Positions 18,025 to 27,348 are shown, counted from the stretch's first letter. The stretch: 64,000 nt of DNA from Parashewanella sp049608225 (GCA_049608225.1 JBMYXI010000007.1:1-64000); one strand, 5' to 3'. Notes: generated from the sequence alone by a model not told the origin. Made by a program: numbers and translations.

Positions 18025-18060
18025 TCGTGATATCTGAAAATGCATCTTCAAATATCACGA
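18025..18060. repeat. Dispersed palindromic repeat, copy 1
   Basis: Near-perfect palindrome centred on ATGCAT (centre 18042/18043); arms TCGTGATATCTGAAAATG and CATCTTCAAATATCACGA pair at 16 of 18 positions. The same sequence theme recurs at 45383-45477. It lies between the convergent ankyrin gene and prpF, where it could also act as a bidirectional transcript end. Confidence 0.75.
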
Positions 18061-18098
18061 GAATACTAAAGAAATAGATCGTAACAATGGGTTTGAAA

Positions 18099-19271
18099 TT
18101 AAACCGCTGGAATCCTTACCCAGCCTTCCATCAAAATACGTGCGCTGCGACTCATGATGGCTTTATCTACAGACCATTTACCATCAAGCATTGATGCTGC
18201 CGCACCTACCTTCAATGTTCCTGAAGGATGACCAAATCGAACGCTTTCAGGCTGACCGCCGCCTGCAGCAATGTTGACTATCGTTCCAGGAATAGCTGCA
18301 GCAGTTCCGATAGCAACGGCAGCTGTGCCCATCATCGCATGATGCAATTTCCCCATAGAAAGGGCGCGAACTAATAGATTCACATCGGTAGCGGCAATAT
18401 TTTTACCGCTGGAAGCAACATATTGTTTGGGCTCAGAGACAAACGCGATTTTTGGTGTATGCTGACGTTGTTTCGCTTCATCAATGTGTTGGATAAGTCC
18501 CATTTTAACTGCGCCGTAGGCACGTATGGTTTCAAAGCGCGTTAATGCTTGCTCATCGCTGTTGATGTCATCTTGCAGTTCAATGCCCGTATAACCAATA
18601 TCCTCAGCATTAATAAAAATCGTCGGAATACCTGAGTTGATCATGGTGGCCTTAAAGGTACCAACATTTGGTACTTCTAAGTCATCAATTAAATTTCCCG
18701 TTGGAAATAAGCTGGCATTTTTATCAGCAGGTTCAATGAATTCGAGTTCAATTTCTGCTGCTGGAAAGGTGACACCATCTAACTCAAAATCGCCAGTTTC
18801 TTGGACTTCACCATTGGTTATTGGTACTTTTGCAATAATAGTTTTACCAATATTTTGCTGCCAAATTTTGATAGTTGCTATACCATTTTCAGGCAGTTTT
18901 TCGCTATCGATAAATCCGCTGTGGATAGCAAATGCCCCAACCGCAGCAGAGAGGTTGCCGCAATTACCACTCCAATCAACAAAGGCTTTATCAATAGCAA
19001 CTTGACCAAATAAATAGTTTACATCATGGATGCCGTCATCGCATTTAGAGATAATAACTGTTTTGCTGGTGCTGGAAGTCGCGCCGCCCATGCCGTCGGT
19101 TTGCTTGCCGTATGGATCTGGGCTGCCAATGACACGCAGTAAAATATCGTCTCTGACTTTACCTGCAGTCTGAGCTGCCAGTGGTAAATCCTGCAAGCGA
19201 AAAAACACACCTTTACTGGTGCCACCACGCATATAGGTTGCTGGAATTTTAAGTTGTGGAGCATGATTCAT
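18099..19271 (-). CDS. prpF: PrpF, AcnD-associated aconitate isomerase
   Basis: About 390-aa diaminopimelate-epimerase-fold protein that isomerises 2-methyl-trans-aconitate to the cis form, needed when AcnD replaces PrpD in the methylcitrate cycle. The N-terminus IPATYMRGGTSKGVFF and the GNCGNLSAAVGAFAI segment are family hallmarks. Start placed at ATG 19271 because AAGGA lies 8 nt upstream; an in-frame ATG at 19292 would add seven residues. Last gene of the prp operon, about 100 bp after acnD. Confidence 0.95.
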   Translation of the reverse strand: MNHAPQLKIPATYMRGGTSKGVFFRLQDLPLAAQTAGKVRDDILLRVIGSPDPYGKQTDGMGGATSSTSKTVIISKCDDGIHDVNYLFGQVAIDKAFVDWSGNCGNLSAAVGAFAIHSGFIDSEKLPENGIATIKIWQQNIGKTIIAKVPITNGEVQETGDFELDGVTFPAAEIELEFIEPADKNASLFPTGNLIDDLEVPNVGTFKATMINSGIPTIFINAEDIGYTGIELQDDINSDEQALTRFETIRAYGAVKMGLIQHIDEAKQRQHTPKIAFVSEPKQYVASSGKNIAATDVNLLVRALSMGKLHHAMMGTAAVAIGTAAAIPGTIVNIAAGGGQPESVRFGHPSGTLKVGAAASMLDGKWSVDKAIMSRSARILMEGWVRIPAV

Positions 19272-19372
19272 AGGGACATTCCTTGAGATCATCTTGAAAA
19301 AATAGGCAGCAAAGCCAATGGATAGTGGCTTTGCTGTGAACGCTTGAAATAACTAGCTTGAATTCAGATTAT

Positions 19373-21961
19373 CTAGCCGTTTGCTTCTAAAAAGTCTTGT
19401 GCGAAGCGCTGCAGTACGCCGCCTGCACTGTATACATAAACTTCTTCAGCAGTATCCAATCGACAAGTAACTGGCACTTGAACTTGCTCACCGTTGGCGC
19501 GAGTAATGTTCAGCATTAACTCAGAACGTGGTGCTGGCGTGCCGATGACATCGTAAGTTTCAGTACCATCAAGGGCTAATGTTTTACGTGTGGTGCCGGC
19601 TTTAAATTCAAGCGGTAATACGCCCATGCCCACTAAGTTAGTGCGATGGATGCGCTCGAAGCCTTCAGCGACAATCGCTTCGACGCCTGCTAGACGAACA
19701 CCTTTAGCTGCCCAATCGCGAGATGAACCTTGACCATAATCGGCACCAGCAACAATAATCAAAGGTTGCTTGCGATCCATGTAGGTTTCGATTGCTTCCC
19801 ACATACGTATTTGTCGACCTTCGGGTTCTAACCGAGCCAGTGATCCTTGGATAACATTACCTTTATCGTCTAGGCACATTTCATTCAATAGTTTTGGATT
19901 AGCAAAGGTTGCTCGCTGCGCAGTTAAATGATCACCACGATGGGTCGCGTAAGAGTTGAAATCTTTCTCTGGTAAGCCCATTTTCGCTAAGTATTCACCA
20001 GCTGCGCTGCTGGCTAAAATAGCGTTTGATGGTGATAAATGATCTGTGGTGATATTGTCACCCAGTAGCGCTAGTGGTCGCATGCCTTTTAGTGTTCGCT
20101 CACCTGCTAGCGCGCCTTCCCAATATGGCGGACGACGAATATATGTGGTGTTTTCACGCCAGTCATAAAGCGGGCTTGGTGCTTGCTCTGCTTGTCCCAA
20201 ATCAAACATTTGAATGTAAACTTGCTTGAATTGCTCAGGCTTAACGAAATCACGTACGATAGCGTCGATCTCTTCATCACTCGGCCAGATGTCTTTTAAA
20301 GTAATAGGATTGCCATGGTTATCGAATCCTAATGCATCTTGTTCGATATCAAAACGCATGGTACCTGCAATCGCATAAGCGACAACGAGCGGAGGAGAAG
20401 CTAAGAAAGCCTGCTTGGCATAGGGATGAATACGACCATCAAAGTTGCGATTGCCTGAAAGAACAGCCGTTGAATATAAGTCACGGTCAATGATCTCTTG
20501 TTGGATTTTAGGATCAAGTGCGCCGCTCATACCATTACATGTGGTACAGGCGTAGCCGACAATACCGAAACCAAGCTTTTCCATTTCTGGTAATAGCCCT
20601 GATGCTTCTAAATATAAGCGTGCGACTTTTGAGCCTGGTGCGAAAGAGGATTTAACCCAAGGTTTGCGTATCAGTCCAAGTTCATTGGCTTTTTTAGCGA
20701 TTAAGCCAGCAGCAACGACATTGCGTGGGTTACTGGTATTAGTACAAGAGGTGATTGCAGCGATGATCACAGCGCCGTCTGGCAGTAAGTCTGGTTCTTG
20801 TTTCCAACTCGTTGCAATACCACGTTTTACGAGATCAGTAGTTGGTAAACGGCGATGCGGGTTTGATGGACCTGCCATGTTTCGGCACACGCTGGATAGA
20901 TCGAACTCTAATACCCGTTGGTATTGTGCTTCAACCATATCATCTGCCCACAAGCCAGTTACTTTGGCATAGTTTTCAACCAGTGCGACTTGATCTGGTT
21001 CACGACCAGTAAGTTTTAGGTAATCGATGGTTTGTTCATCAATGTAAAACATGCCTGCCGATGCGCCAAATTCTGGCGTCATATTGGAAATGGTCGCTCT
21101 ATCGCCAATGCTCAGTGCGCGGGCACCTTCACCAAAAAATTCTAGATAAGTTGAAACCACCTTTTGTTCGCGTAAAAACTCAGTAAGGGCGAGAACGATG
21201 TCGGTTGCTGTGATCCCCGGTTGGCGTTTACCCGTTAGCTTGACGCCAACAATGTCTGGTAGTCGCATCATGGATGGGCGGCCAAGCATGACTGTTTCTG
21301 CTTCAAGACCGCCAACACCTAAGGCGATAACACCTAAAGCATCAACATGCGGCGTGTGACTGTCGGTGCCGACACAAGTGTCAGGGAATGCAACGCCGTC
21401 TCGGTTTTGGATAACAGGCGACATTTTCTCAAGGTTAATTTGGTGCATGATGCCGTTACCAGCAGGAATAACATCCACGTTTTTAAAAGCAGTTTTGGTC
21501 CACTCGATAAAATGAAAGCGGTCTTCATTACGGTGATCTTCAATTGCACGGTTTTTATCAAATGCCGCAGCATCGTCACCACCATGCTCTACGGCTAATG
21601 AGTGGTCAACGATGAGCTGAGTTGGTACCACTGGATTAACCAAAGATGGATCGCCACCTTTTTCGGCAATAGCGTCGCGCAAACCCGCTAGGTCAACCAA
21701 AGCTGTTTGGCCAAGAATATCATGACAAACGACGCGTGCAGGGTACCAAGGAAAATCAAGATCTTGCTTGTTTTCGATCAGCTGATTAAGAGAATCGGTT
21801 AGGGTGTCTGGGCTACAGCGTCTGACTAGTTGTTCTGCTAAAATTTTTGAGGTGTAAGGCAGCTTTTTATAGGATCCAGCTTGAATTGATTCGATGGCTT
21901 CTTGGGTGTCAAAGTAATCTAATTTACTGTTTGGTAAGGCTTTACGGTACTGGGTATTCAT
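19373..21961 (-). CDS. acnD: AcnD, Fe/S-dependent 2-methylcitrate dehydratase
   Basis: About 862-aa aconitase-family enzyme that dehydrates 2-methylcitrate to 2-methyl-trans-aconitate. The [4Fe-4S] ligands appear as the Cys in TSCTNTSNP and the pair in CTTCNG; the C-terminal swivel domain has GDNITTDHLSPSN and GADYGQGSSRDWAAKG. Adjacent prpF identifies it as AcnD rather than AcnA. Start chosen at ATG 21961 (MNTQYRKAL); an ATG seven codons upstream (21982) is possible. It lies between prpC and prpF in the same direction. Confidence 0.96.
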   Translation of the reverse strand: MNTQYRKALPNSKLDYFDTQEAIESIQAGSYKKLPYTSKILAEQLVRRCSPDTLTDSLNQLIENKQDLDFPWYPARVVCHDILGQTALVDLAGLRDAIAEKGGDPSLVNPVVPTQLIVDHSLAVEHGGDDAAAFDKNRAIEDHRNEDRFHFIEWTKTAFKNVDVIPAGNGIMHQINLEKMSPVIQNRDGVAFPDTCVGTDSHTPHVDALGVIALGVGGLEAETVMLGRPSMMRLPDIVGVKLTGKRQPGITATDIVLALTEFLREQKVVSTYLEFFGEGARALSIGDRATISNMTPEFGASAGMFYIDEQTIDYLKLTGREPDQVALVENYAKVTGLWADDMVEAQYQRVLEFDLSSVCRNMAGPSNPHRRLPTTDLVKRGIATSWKQEPDLLPDGAVIIAAITSCTNTSNPRNVVAAGLIAKKANELGLIRKPWVKSSFAPGSKVARLYLEASGLLPEMEKLGFGIVGYACTTCNGMSGALDPKIQQEIIDRDLYSTAVLSGNRNFDGRIHPYAKQAFLASPPLVVAYAIAGTMRFDIEQDALGFDNHGNPITLKDIWPSDEEIDAIVRDFVKPEQFKQVYIQMFDLGQAEQAPSPLYDWRENTTYIRRPPYWEGALAGERTLKGMRPLALLGDNITTDHLSPSNAILASSAAGEYLAKMGLPEKDFNSYATHRGDHLTAQRATFANPKLLNEMCLDDKGNVIQGSLARLEPEGRQIRMWEAIETYMDRKQPLIIVAGADYGQGSSRDWAAKGVRLAGVEAIVAEGFERIHRTNLVGMGVLPLEFKAGTTRKTLALDGTETYDVIGTPAPRSELMLNITRANGEQVQVPVTCRLDTAEEVYVYSAGGVLQRFAQDFLEANG

Positions 21962-22093
21962 AGGTCTATCCACAAGTAACATTGCTTAGGGAAGCGGATA
22001 CTGGTTATGTATTGTTGTTATTATTTGATCATGAAAATTCAGCTAAATTGAGTCTGATAATTCAATTTAGCTGATCATTTCTAGCAAGATTAA

Positions 22094-23218
22094 TTAACGT
22101 TGTGCAATTGGCTTCACTGCACGTGGCTCTTCACCAATGTAATCCGCACTTGGACGAATAATGCGGTTGTTTGAGCGTTGCTCCATAACATGAGCTGCCC
22201 ATCCCGTTAAACGCGAGCATACAAAAATGGGTGTAAACAGTTTCGTTGGAATGCCCATAAAGTGGTAGGCACTTGCATGGAAGAAGTCGGCATTACAGAA
22301 TAGTTTCTTTTGTTCCCACATAAAGGCTTCACAGGCTACAGATACACGATACAAGCGGTCATCACCGAAATCTGCGCCTAGTTGCTCTGACCAAGCTTTA
22401 ATGATGGCATTACGAGGATCGGATTCACGATAAATGGCATGACCAAAGCCCATGATTTTATCTTTACGTGCCAACATACCAGCTAAAGTATCACGTGCAT
22501 CTTGCTCATCTTTTAAATTTTCAATCAACTCCATTGCTGCTTCATTAGCGCCGCCATGCAGTGGACCACGAAGTGAACCAATCGCGCCAGTCACACAAGA
22601 ATGCATGTCAGAAAGAGTTGATGCACAAACACGAGCGGTAAAGGTAGATGCATTAAATTCATGCTCAGCATAAAGGATCAATGATGAATCCATTACTTTA
22701 GCGTGCAATTCCGATGGCTTTTTACCATGTAAGAGATGCAGGAAGTGGGCACCAATTTGCTCGTCGTCGGTTTCAGTTTCAATGCGAACACCATCGTGAC
22801 TAAAACGATACCAGTAGCAAATAATCGAAGGAAAAGCGGCAAGCAGGCGATCAGACACTTTGTCTTGATCTTCAAAGCTGTGCTCAGGTTCTAAGTTACC
22901 TAACATTGAGCAACCAGTACGCATTACATCCATTGGATGTGCTGAAGCAGGAATGCGTTCTAACACTTCTTTTAGTGCTTGCGGTAAGCCACGCATGCTT
23001 TTTAGTTTTGATTTGTACTCATCTAACTGCGCTTGGTTTGGCAGTTCACCTTTTAAAATGAGATAAGCCACTTCTTCAAAAGTTGCGTTATCGGCAAGAT
23101 CTTTCAAGTCATAACCACGATAAGTTAAGCCTGAACCTGATTTACCTACTGTGCTCAAGGCTGTTTCGCCAGCACTTTGTCCACGAAGTCCCGCACCTGT
23201 TAATTTTTTATCTGCCAT
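22094..23218 (-). CDS. prpC: PrpC, 2-methylcitrate synthase
   Basis: About 374-aa citrate-synthase-fold enzyme that condenses propionyl-CoA with oxaloacetate. Catalytic residues of the fold are present: the His in GPLHGGANEAAM, the His in GFGHAIYRESDPRN and the Asp in NADFFHASAY. The AGETALSTVGKSGSGLTYRGYDL N-terminal segment is typical of PrpC. Start taken at ATG 23218 (MADKKLTGAGLRGQ) by family similarity; ATG 23230 is an in-frame alternative. Confidence 0.96.
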   Translation of the reverse strand: MADKKLTGAGLRGQSAGETALSTVGKSGSGLTYRGYDLKDLADNATFEEVAYLILKGELPNQAQLDEYKSKLKSMRGLPQALKEVLERIPASAHPMDVMRTGCSMLGNLEPEHSFEDQDKVSDRLLAAFPSIICYWYRFSHDGVRIETETDDEQIGAHFLHLLHGKKPSELHAKVMDSSLILYAEHEFNASTFTARVCASTLSDMHSCVTGAIGSLRGPLHGGANEAAMELIENLKDEQDARDTLAGMLARKDKIMGFGHAIYRESDPRNAIIKAWSEQLGADFGDDRLYRVSVACEAFMWEQKKLFCNADFFHASAYHFMGIPTKLFTPIFVCSRLTGWAAHVMEQRSNNRIIRPSADYIGEEPRAVKPIAQR

Positions 23219-23288
23219 ACCTTTTATCATCCAAGTTTGTTGTGAAATTAATTATTGTTGTTTTGTAGAGTTGAGGTGGTGTACTCAA

Positions 23289-24182
23289 TTATTTATTTTC
23301 GCTAAAAAGCTTGTCTAACTTGTCTTCAAATGCGTGGTAACCCAAATGTTCATATAAATCAGCACGCGTTTGCATGGTGTCGACAACATTGCGCTGATGG
23401 CCGTCGTTTTTTAGTGCTTTCATCACATTGAGTGCGGCTAAATTGGCTGCACGGAAGGTACTTAATGGATACAAGATCATGTCAGCACCTGCTTGTGCTA
23501 GGTCTTCTTTATTGAATAATTCTGTTTTACCAAATTCAGTCATATTCGCTAAAATAGGTACCTTAACTTGATCTCTAAAGTGGCGATATTGATCAAGTTC
23601 TGTTAATGCTTCAGCGAAAATCATATCAGCGCCAGCTTCAACATAGGCTTTGGCTCGCTCAATGCCAGCTTCTAACCCTTCAACAGCAACAGCATCGGTT
23701 CGAGCCATGATGACAAAGTTTTTATCGGTACGTGCATCAACTGCAGCTTTAATGCGATCAACCATTTCCTCTTTGCTTACAACGGCTTTATTCGGGCGGT
23801 GGCCACAACGTTTTTGAGATACTTGATCTTCCATATGAACAGCAGCAACGCCCGCTTTCTCAAACTCTTGAATGGTACGCGCAATATTAAATGCACCGCC
23901 CCAACCCGTATCGATATCAACAAGTAGTGGTAATTTTGTTGCTGAGGTTATGCGCGCGGCATCGATGATGACATCATTCATTGATGTCATGCCAAGATCT
24001 GGTAAACCATAAGAAGCATTAGCGACACCAGCGCCAGAAAGGTATAAGGCTTGAAATCCTGTATGTTCGGCCATGAGTGCAAAATAAGCGTTGGTAGTAC
24101 CGACTATTTGCAAGGGATCAGCATTAGCTACGGCTTGTCGAAAACGTAAACCTGCACTATTTTCTGTGGTGTACTGAGTCAT
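23289..24182 (-). CDS. prpB: PrpB, 2-methylisocitrate lyase
   Basis: 297-aa isocitrate-lyase superfamily enzyme that splits 2-methylisocitrate into pyruvate and succinate, the last step of the methylcitrate cycle. The active-site loop KRCGH, the metal-binding DIDTGWGG and MEDQ motifs, and IMARTDA are all present. AAGGAAG precedes the ATG at a good distance. First structural gene of the operon, about 50 bp after the GntR regulator gene. Confidence 0.96.
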   Translation of the reverse strand: MTQYTTENSAGLRFRQAVANADPLQIVGTTNAYFALMAEHTGFQALYLSGAGVANASYGLPDLGMTSMNDVIIDAARITSATKLPLLVDIDTGWGGAFNIARTIQEFEKAGVAAVHMEDQVSQKRCGHRPNKAVVSKEEMVDRIKAAVDARTDKNFVIMARTDAVAVEGLEAGIERAKAYVEAGADMIFAEALTELDQYRHFRDQVKVPILANMTEFGKTELFNKEDLAQAGADMILYPLSTFRAANLAALNVMKALKNDGHQRNVVDTMQTRADLYEHLGYHAFEDKLDKLFSENK

Positions 24183-24231
24183 GGTTACTTCCTTTTTAAT
24201 TTTTAGGGTTAGAGCTATAGGGTAGAGCTTA

Positions 24232-24888
24232 TTATTTGATGAGCTCTTTCAGTTTTAATTCGGTGCTTCGTCGACCTTTTTCAATATGTCGACGCATGAG
24301 TAAATTCGCTAACTCACCATCATTGTCGGCAATAGCATTAACAATATTTTGATGTTCGGTTATGGCGTTAGTTGGACGTTGGACGTCACTGGTCTGAAAA
24401 CGATACATTCGAATGAGATAATACAAGCTGCTGAGCAGAGTATCTTGAAGATGGCGGTTGCCACAGATCTGAATGATTAAGTAGTGAAAATCGAGTTCAC
24501 TTTGCTGTTGAAAGTCAAAATCTCCTGCCGCTAACGCTGTTTTTTGCTTATCAAGTAGTGCTTGTAATTCAGCTAACTGAGATGAAGTAATTCTTGCGGC
24601 AGTCAGCTCACAAGCCATGCCTTCCAATACACTTCGCAGTTGATACAGCTCATTGAGTTCATTAATGCTTAACTGAGCGACTCGAGCGCCCACATGAGGG
24701 GCTTTGACAACCAATCTTTGACGTTCAAGGATTTGCAGTGCTTCGCGTGTTGGACCACGACTGATGCCGTATTTAGCAGCAATACTTTGCTCATTGATTT
24801 TGCTGCCAGCCTCCAGTTCACCCGTAATAATGCTTTTTTGGATTTGTTGGAGTACTTGATCTGCAAGCGTTAACGCCTTTTCAGTCAT
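24232..24888 (-). CDS. GntR/FCD-family regulator of the prp operon
   Basis: 218-aa FadR-type regulator: an N-terminal winged helix (residues about 10-75, with SIAAKYGISRGPTREALQILERQRLV) and a C-terminal FCD effector domain (about 85-210) with the metal or ligand histidine in FHYLIIQICGNRHL. As first gene of the prp transcript it most likely represses the methylcitrate genes and itself, responding to a propionate-derived metabolite. This role is inferred from position and from the operator overlapping its promoter. It is not the sigma54-type PrpR of enterobacteria. Confidence 0.9.
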   Translation of the reverse strand: MTEKALTLADQVLQQIQKSIITGELEAGSKINEQSIAAKYGISRGPTREALQILERQRLVVKAPHVGARVAQLSINELNELYQLRSVLEGMACELTAARITSSQLAELQALLDKQKTALAAGDFDFQQQSELDFHYLIIQICGNRHLQDTLLSSLYYLIRMYRFQTSDVQRPTNAITEHQNIVNAIADNDGELANLLMRRHIEKGRRSTELKLKELIK

Positions 24889-24921
24889 TACTTACTCATT
24901 TTGAATGATTTTCGTGCGACC

Positions 24922-24950
24922 AGATTAGTGATTGGGTTGACTATTGTCAA
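24922..24950 (-). promoter_or_regulatory. Sigma70-type promoter of the prp operon
   Basis: On the minus strand TTGACA (24945-24950) and TAATCT (24922-24927) are separated by exactly 17 bp, giving a strong predicted promoter whose start point would lie around 24915, close to the regulator ATG at 24888. Confidence 0.7.
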
Positions 24951-24954
24951 CAAT
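24936..24954. promoter_or_regulatory. Palindromic GntR operator over the prp promoter
   Basis: Two overlapping inverted repeats: GTTGAC-TATT-GTCAAC (24936-24951) and ATTGT-CA-ACAAT (24943-24954). The second fits the TTGTnnACAA type of site bound by FCD-class GntR regulators. It covers the -35 hexamer, so binding would block transcription. The link to the adjacent regulator is inference. Confidence 0.6.
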
Positions 24955-25011
24955 TTGTTTGTTTATTTATTCTTTTGTAGTTTATATAGGGGTTATTAGT
25001 GCTTCTCTATC

Positions 25012-26628
25012 TTATTTTGTCGACAATCTTGCTGAGACTGCTTTTAAATTCAAGATTCTTTGATCTTTAGCGGATTTAGGTTGGTTCTCCATGGCCTGCC
25101 CTTGAGCTTTAGAGGGCGCAGCTAATGAATAGCCAGCTCCAGAGAACGTTGACGGAGCCGTTATCGGACTATCTCCATCGGGATTGTTATCTGGATCGCG
25201 AAATCTCGCAATACGCTGATTATTCATTCTAACGACAGTGGATTTTGATTGTTGCAGTTGTTGATGTGAAAATCCATGTGTGTTCGTTTTTCGTTGATTA
25301 CTCAGCTCTGCTTGTTCCACTGGAGGTGCAGCTGATGGTAGTGAGACTGTTAATAATGCTGTCGCGGGTGTTGGATTGCTTCTTGTCTCGGTGGTATTTA
25401 CTACCATGACACTGGTACATTCTAAGTTGGGAGCCGCTGGGTTTGGAATTCTGACCTCTACTTCTTGATGATCTGGTACATCTTTCTTTAACGGAAGACT
25501 AGCTTTTTGTAGAGGAGGGCTGACGCTGGGTACTCGATCTTGTTCGACAGGCTCTTTTTTTAGGGAAATATCTTCTTGATCGCTGTCATGTTCACTTTTT
25601 TCTGTTATCGACCCAAGTGAAGTAATTGGTTTAGGTTGGCGACGACTTTGATTTAATGGCATTTCTTTTGATTCAATCTGTTGCTCTTGTATTCGTTGCT
25701 GCATTCTCTCGCTAATAAAAGGGGCTTGATCGGATGAAGGGAGCAATACTTGTGAGCATGCTGGTAGCCGAAGGCATGGGTATTCGTCCTCACTCTGACA
25801 AGAAATGACGAATTTTGGTTCCAATGCTGGCTGTTGAGGGAAAGGGGAAGAATCGTAGTTAATGTCTGTTTCTTGAACTGGGGAAGATACTGGTACTAAT
25901 TCAGTTTGCATTTGCGTTGCAACTAAAGTCGATTCTTTCTTTGAAACAACTGGTTCTGTTCTTAGCTGCGCAGCTGATTTTAAAGGTTGTTGTTGATGAG
26001 AGTTTTGGCTTGCCGTTTCATATTTACACTTAGCCTGAGCACGCGCTAATTGGCATTCATGCTCGAATTTTTGTTTCGCTGCTAATGCCTGCTCTTCTTG
26101 TTCCTGCTTTTTTATTTTAAGCTGTAAATTGGCCAGCTCTATTTTTTGTTGTCCAATTTGTTGTAACTCATCTAAATTTTTTTGTAATGCCTTTTTCATA
26201 TCTTCAAGCATAATTTCTACAGCCTGAAATGCAGTTTCTAAAGTTGTTCTTTTAGGTTTGATTTGAGTTTGCTCTTTCTCTTTCTCTTTCTCTTTCTCTT
26301 TCTCTGTTCTTAGGTTGGAGGGCTTCTGCTTTTGTATTGTTTTTTCTATTTCAGTTATAAGGCTGGTGAGCTCTTGTATTTTTTGCTCTAATTCTGTTAC
26401 ATATTGCTTTGATGGTATTTTTTGTTTTAACTCTGTTACATATTGCTCTGATGGTATATTTTTTAGAACGTTGGGCACTGCTTCCGGCTTTGATTTTACA
26501 AGGTCTTGTTCTTCAATATCTGCAACATCATTTAGGGAGTCAGGATCTGTTTTTTGATAGACTAAGTTTGTTTGGATTGGGACTGATGTTGCTGCCATCA
26601 TATTATTTAAGAGAAAAACAAATAACAT
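25012..26628 (-). CDS. Orphan repeat-rich coiled-coil protein
   Basis: About 538 aa from ATG 26628; the frame is open to a TTG at 26658. Not recognised. The first 15 residues are hydrophobic (MLFVFLLNN) and could be a weak signal sequence. Residues about 45-200 form a long coiled coil containing two near-identical 13-residue units (IPSEQYVTELKQK, IPSKQYVTELEQK) and a (KE)n tract; residues 200-538 are low-complexity, rich in Pro, Gln, Ser and Glu, and probably disordered. No ribosome binding site is obvious. The low-complexity composition makes any family assignment unsafe. Confidence 0.6.
   Translation of the reverse strand: MLFVFLLNNMMAATSVPIQTNLVYQKTDPDSLNDVADIEEQDLVKSKPEAVPNVLKNIPSEQYVTELKQKIPSKQYVTELEQKIQELTSLITEIEKTIQKQKPSNLRTEKEKEKEKEKEQTQIKPKRTTLETAFQAVEIMLEDMKKALQKNLDELQQIGQQKIELANLQLKIKKQEQEEQALAAKQKFEHECQLARAQAKCKYETASQNSHQQQPLKSAAQLRTEPVVSKKESTLVATQMQTELVPVSSPVQETDINYDSSPFPQQPALEPKFVISCQSEDEYPCLRLPACSQVLLPSSDQAPFISERMQQRIQEQQIESKEMPLNQSRRQPKPITSLGSITEKSEHDSDQEDISLKKEPVEQDRVPSVSPPLQKASLPLKKDVPDHQEVEVRIPNPAAPNLECTSVMVVNTTETRSNPTPATALLTVSLPSAAPPVEQAELSNQRKTNTHGFSHQQLQQSKSTVVRMNNQRIARFRDPDNNPDGDSPITAPSTFSGAGYSLAAPSKAQGQAMENQPKSAKDQRILNLKAVSARLSTK
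26275..26304 (-). repeat. Hexanucleotide microsatellite encoding (Glu-Lys)n
   Basis: Five perfect TTTCTC units on the plus strand (GAGAAA on the coding strand) encode the KE tract. Because the unit is 6 bp, gain or loss keeps the reading frame and only changes tract length. Confidence 0.85.
26390..26467 (-). repeat. Two tandem 39-bp units inside the coiled-coil gene
   Basis: Units 26390-26428 and 26429-26467 share the core CTGTTACATATTGC and differ at a few positions; each encodes one IPSxQYVTELxQK module. The in-frame duplication lengthens the coiled coil. Confidence 0.75.
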
Positions 26629-26769
26629 AGGATAATGAGTAATGAATTGTATGAGCAATTTACAACTTGTACAGTGAATGATTTTTAATTGTTCGAAAAA
26701 TTTTTGTTAATATCTTTTTGTTATTGAATATAAAAGGTTCAAGCGTAAGTCATGCCCATTGCACTTTTA

Positions 26770-27120
26770 TTATTCTTTTAATCCAAAAAACAAGGTTAAA
26801 GCAACAACTAGGGTTACTGTAAGCGCACAGAACACAGTCATTCCTCCAATAAAAAGTGCAATATGTTTCCTACTTCTCATACATTCTGTTACTTGATTCT
26901 TCTCTGTATCCACACCTTGATTAGAATGCCAAGAGTTAAGCTGCTGAGGTTGTAAATTTTGACTGCCTTGGGTTTCAGGTACTATCTTTGCGGAATATGC
27001 ATTAGTGTTATCATTGGATGTAATTAAAAGAGGAGTTTTTTCAGAGCTTGAATCATCAACTCTATCGGATTTTTGTGGAGTAAGAGCGCCAACAGATTGT
27101 CCTCCAATTGTCAAAGCCAT
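26770..27120 (-). CDS. Small tail-anchored membrane protein
   Basis: 116 aa, not recognised. Residues 1-82 are polar and probably disordered; a single strongly hydrophobic helix occupies about residues 88-112 (ALFIGGMTVFCALTVTLVVALTLFF) directly after RSRKH, and only FGLKE follows. This is the layout of a tail-anchored protein with a cytosolic N-terminus. It is upstream of the coiled-coil gene on the same strand with a 140-bp gap. No homologue comes to mind; restriction to this lineage is likely. Confidence 0.65.
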   Translation of the reverse strand: MALTIGGQSVGALTPQKSDRVDDSSSEKTPLLITSNDNTNAYSAKIVPETQGSQNLQPQQLNSWHSNQGVDTEKNQVTECMRSRKHIALFIGGMTVFCALTVTLVVALTLFFGLKE

Positions 27121-27300
27121 GACGAATGTCCACTATCAGTAAGAAAATTTAAAGCCATTGTAAAAAATAAAGTAATAGACTGATAGTTAAACATAATTAA
27201 TTAAGCACGTACTGCCAACTAAGTCGCTTCCATTCCATCCATTTATTTTATGATGTTTTAATTCGATTTTGATTAACTTGGATTGGTTTTTCTCGTTTGA

Positions 27301-27324
27301 AAAAACCGCAATTAAGCGGTTTTT
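27301..27324. terminator. Intrinsic terminator after hemB
   Basis: AAAAACCGC and GCGGTTTTT pair across a 6-nt AT-rich loop, with the T-tract continued on the minus strand by TTTTTTC. It lies 25 bp after the hemB stop and would end the ubi-tat-hemB transcript; the symmetry makes it work in both directions. Confidence 0.85.
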
Positions 27325-27348
27325 AATGTTTAATATAGATGTATCGGA

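Noticed and set aside
18637..19005. 122-codon plus-strand frame opposite prpF
   Set aside because: Fully antisense to a conserved enzyme gene and low in typical protein features.
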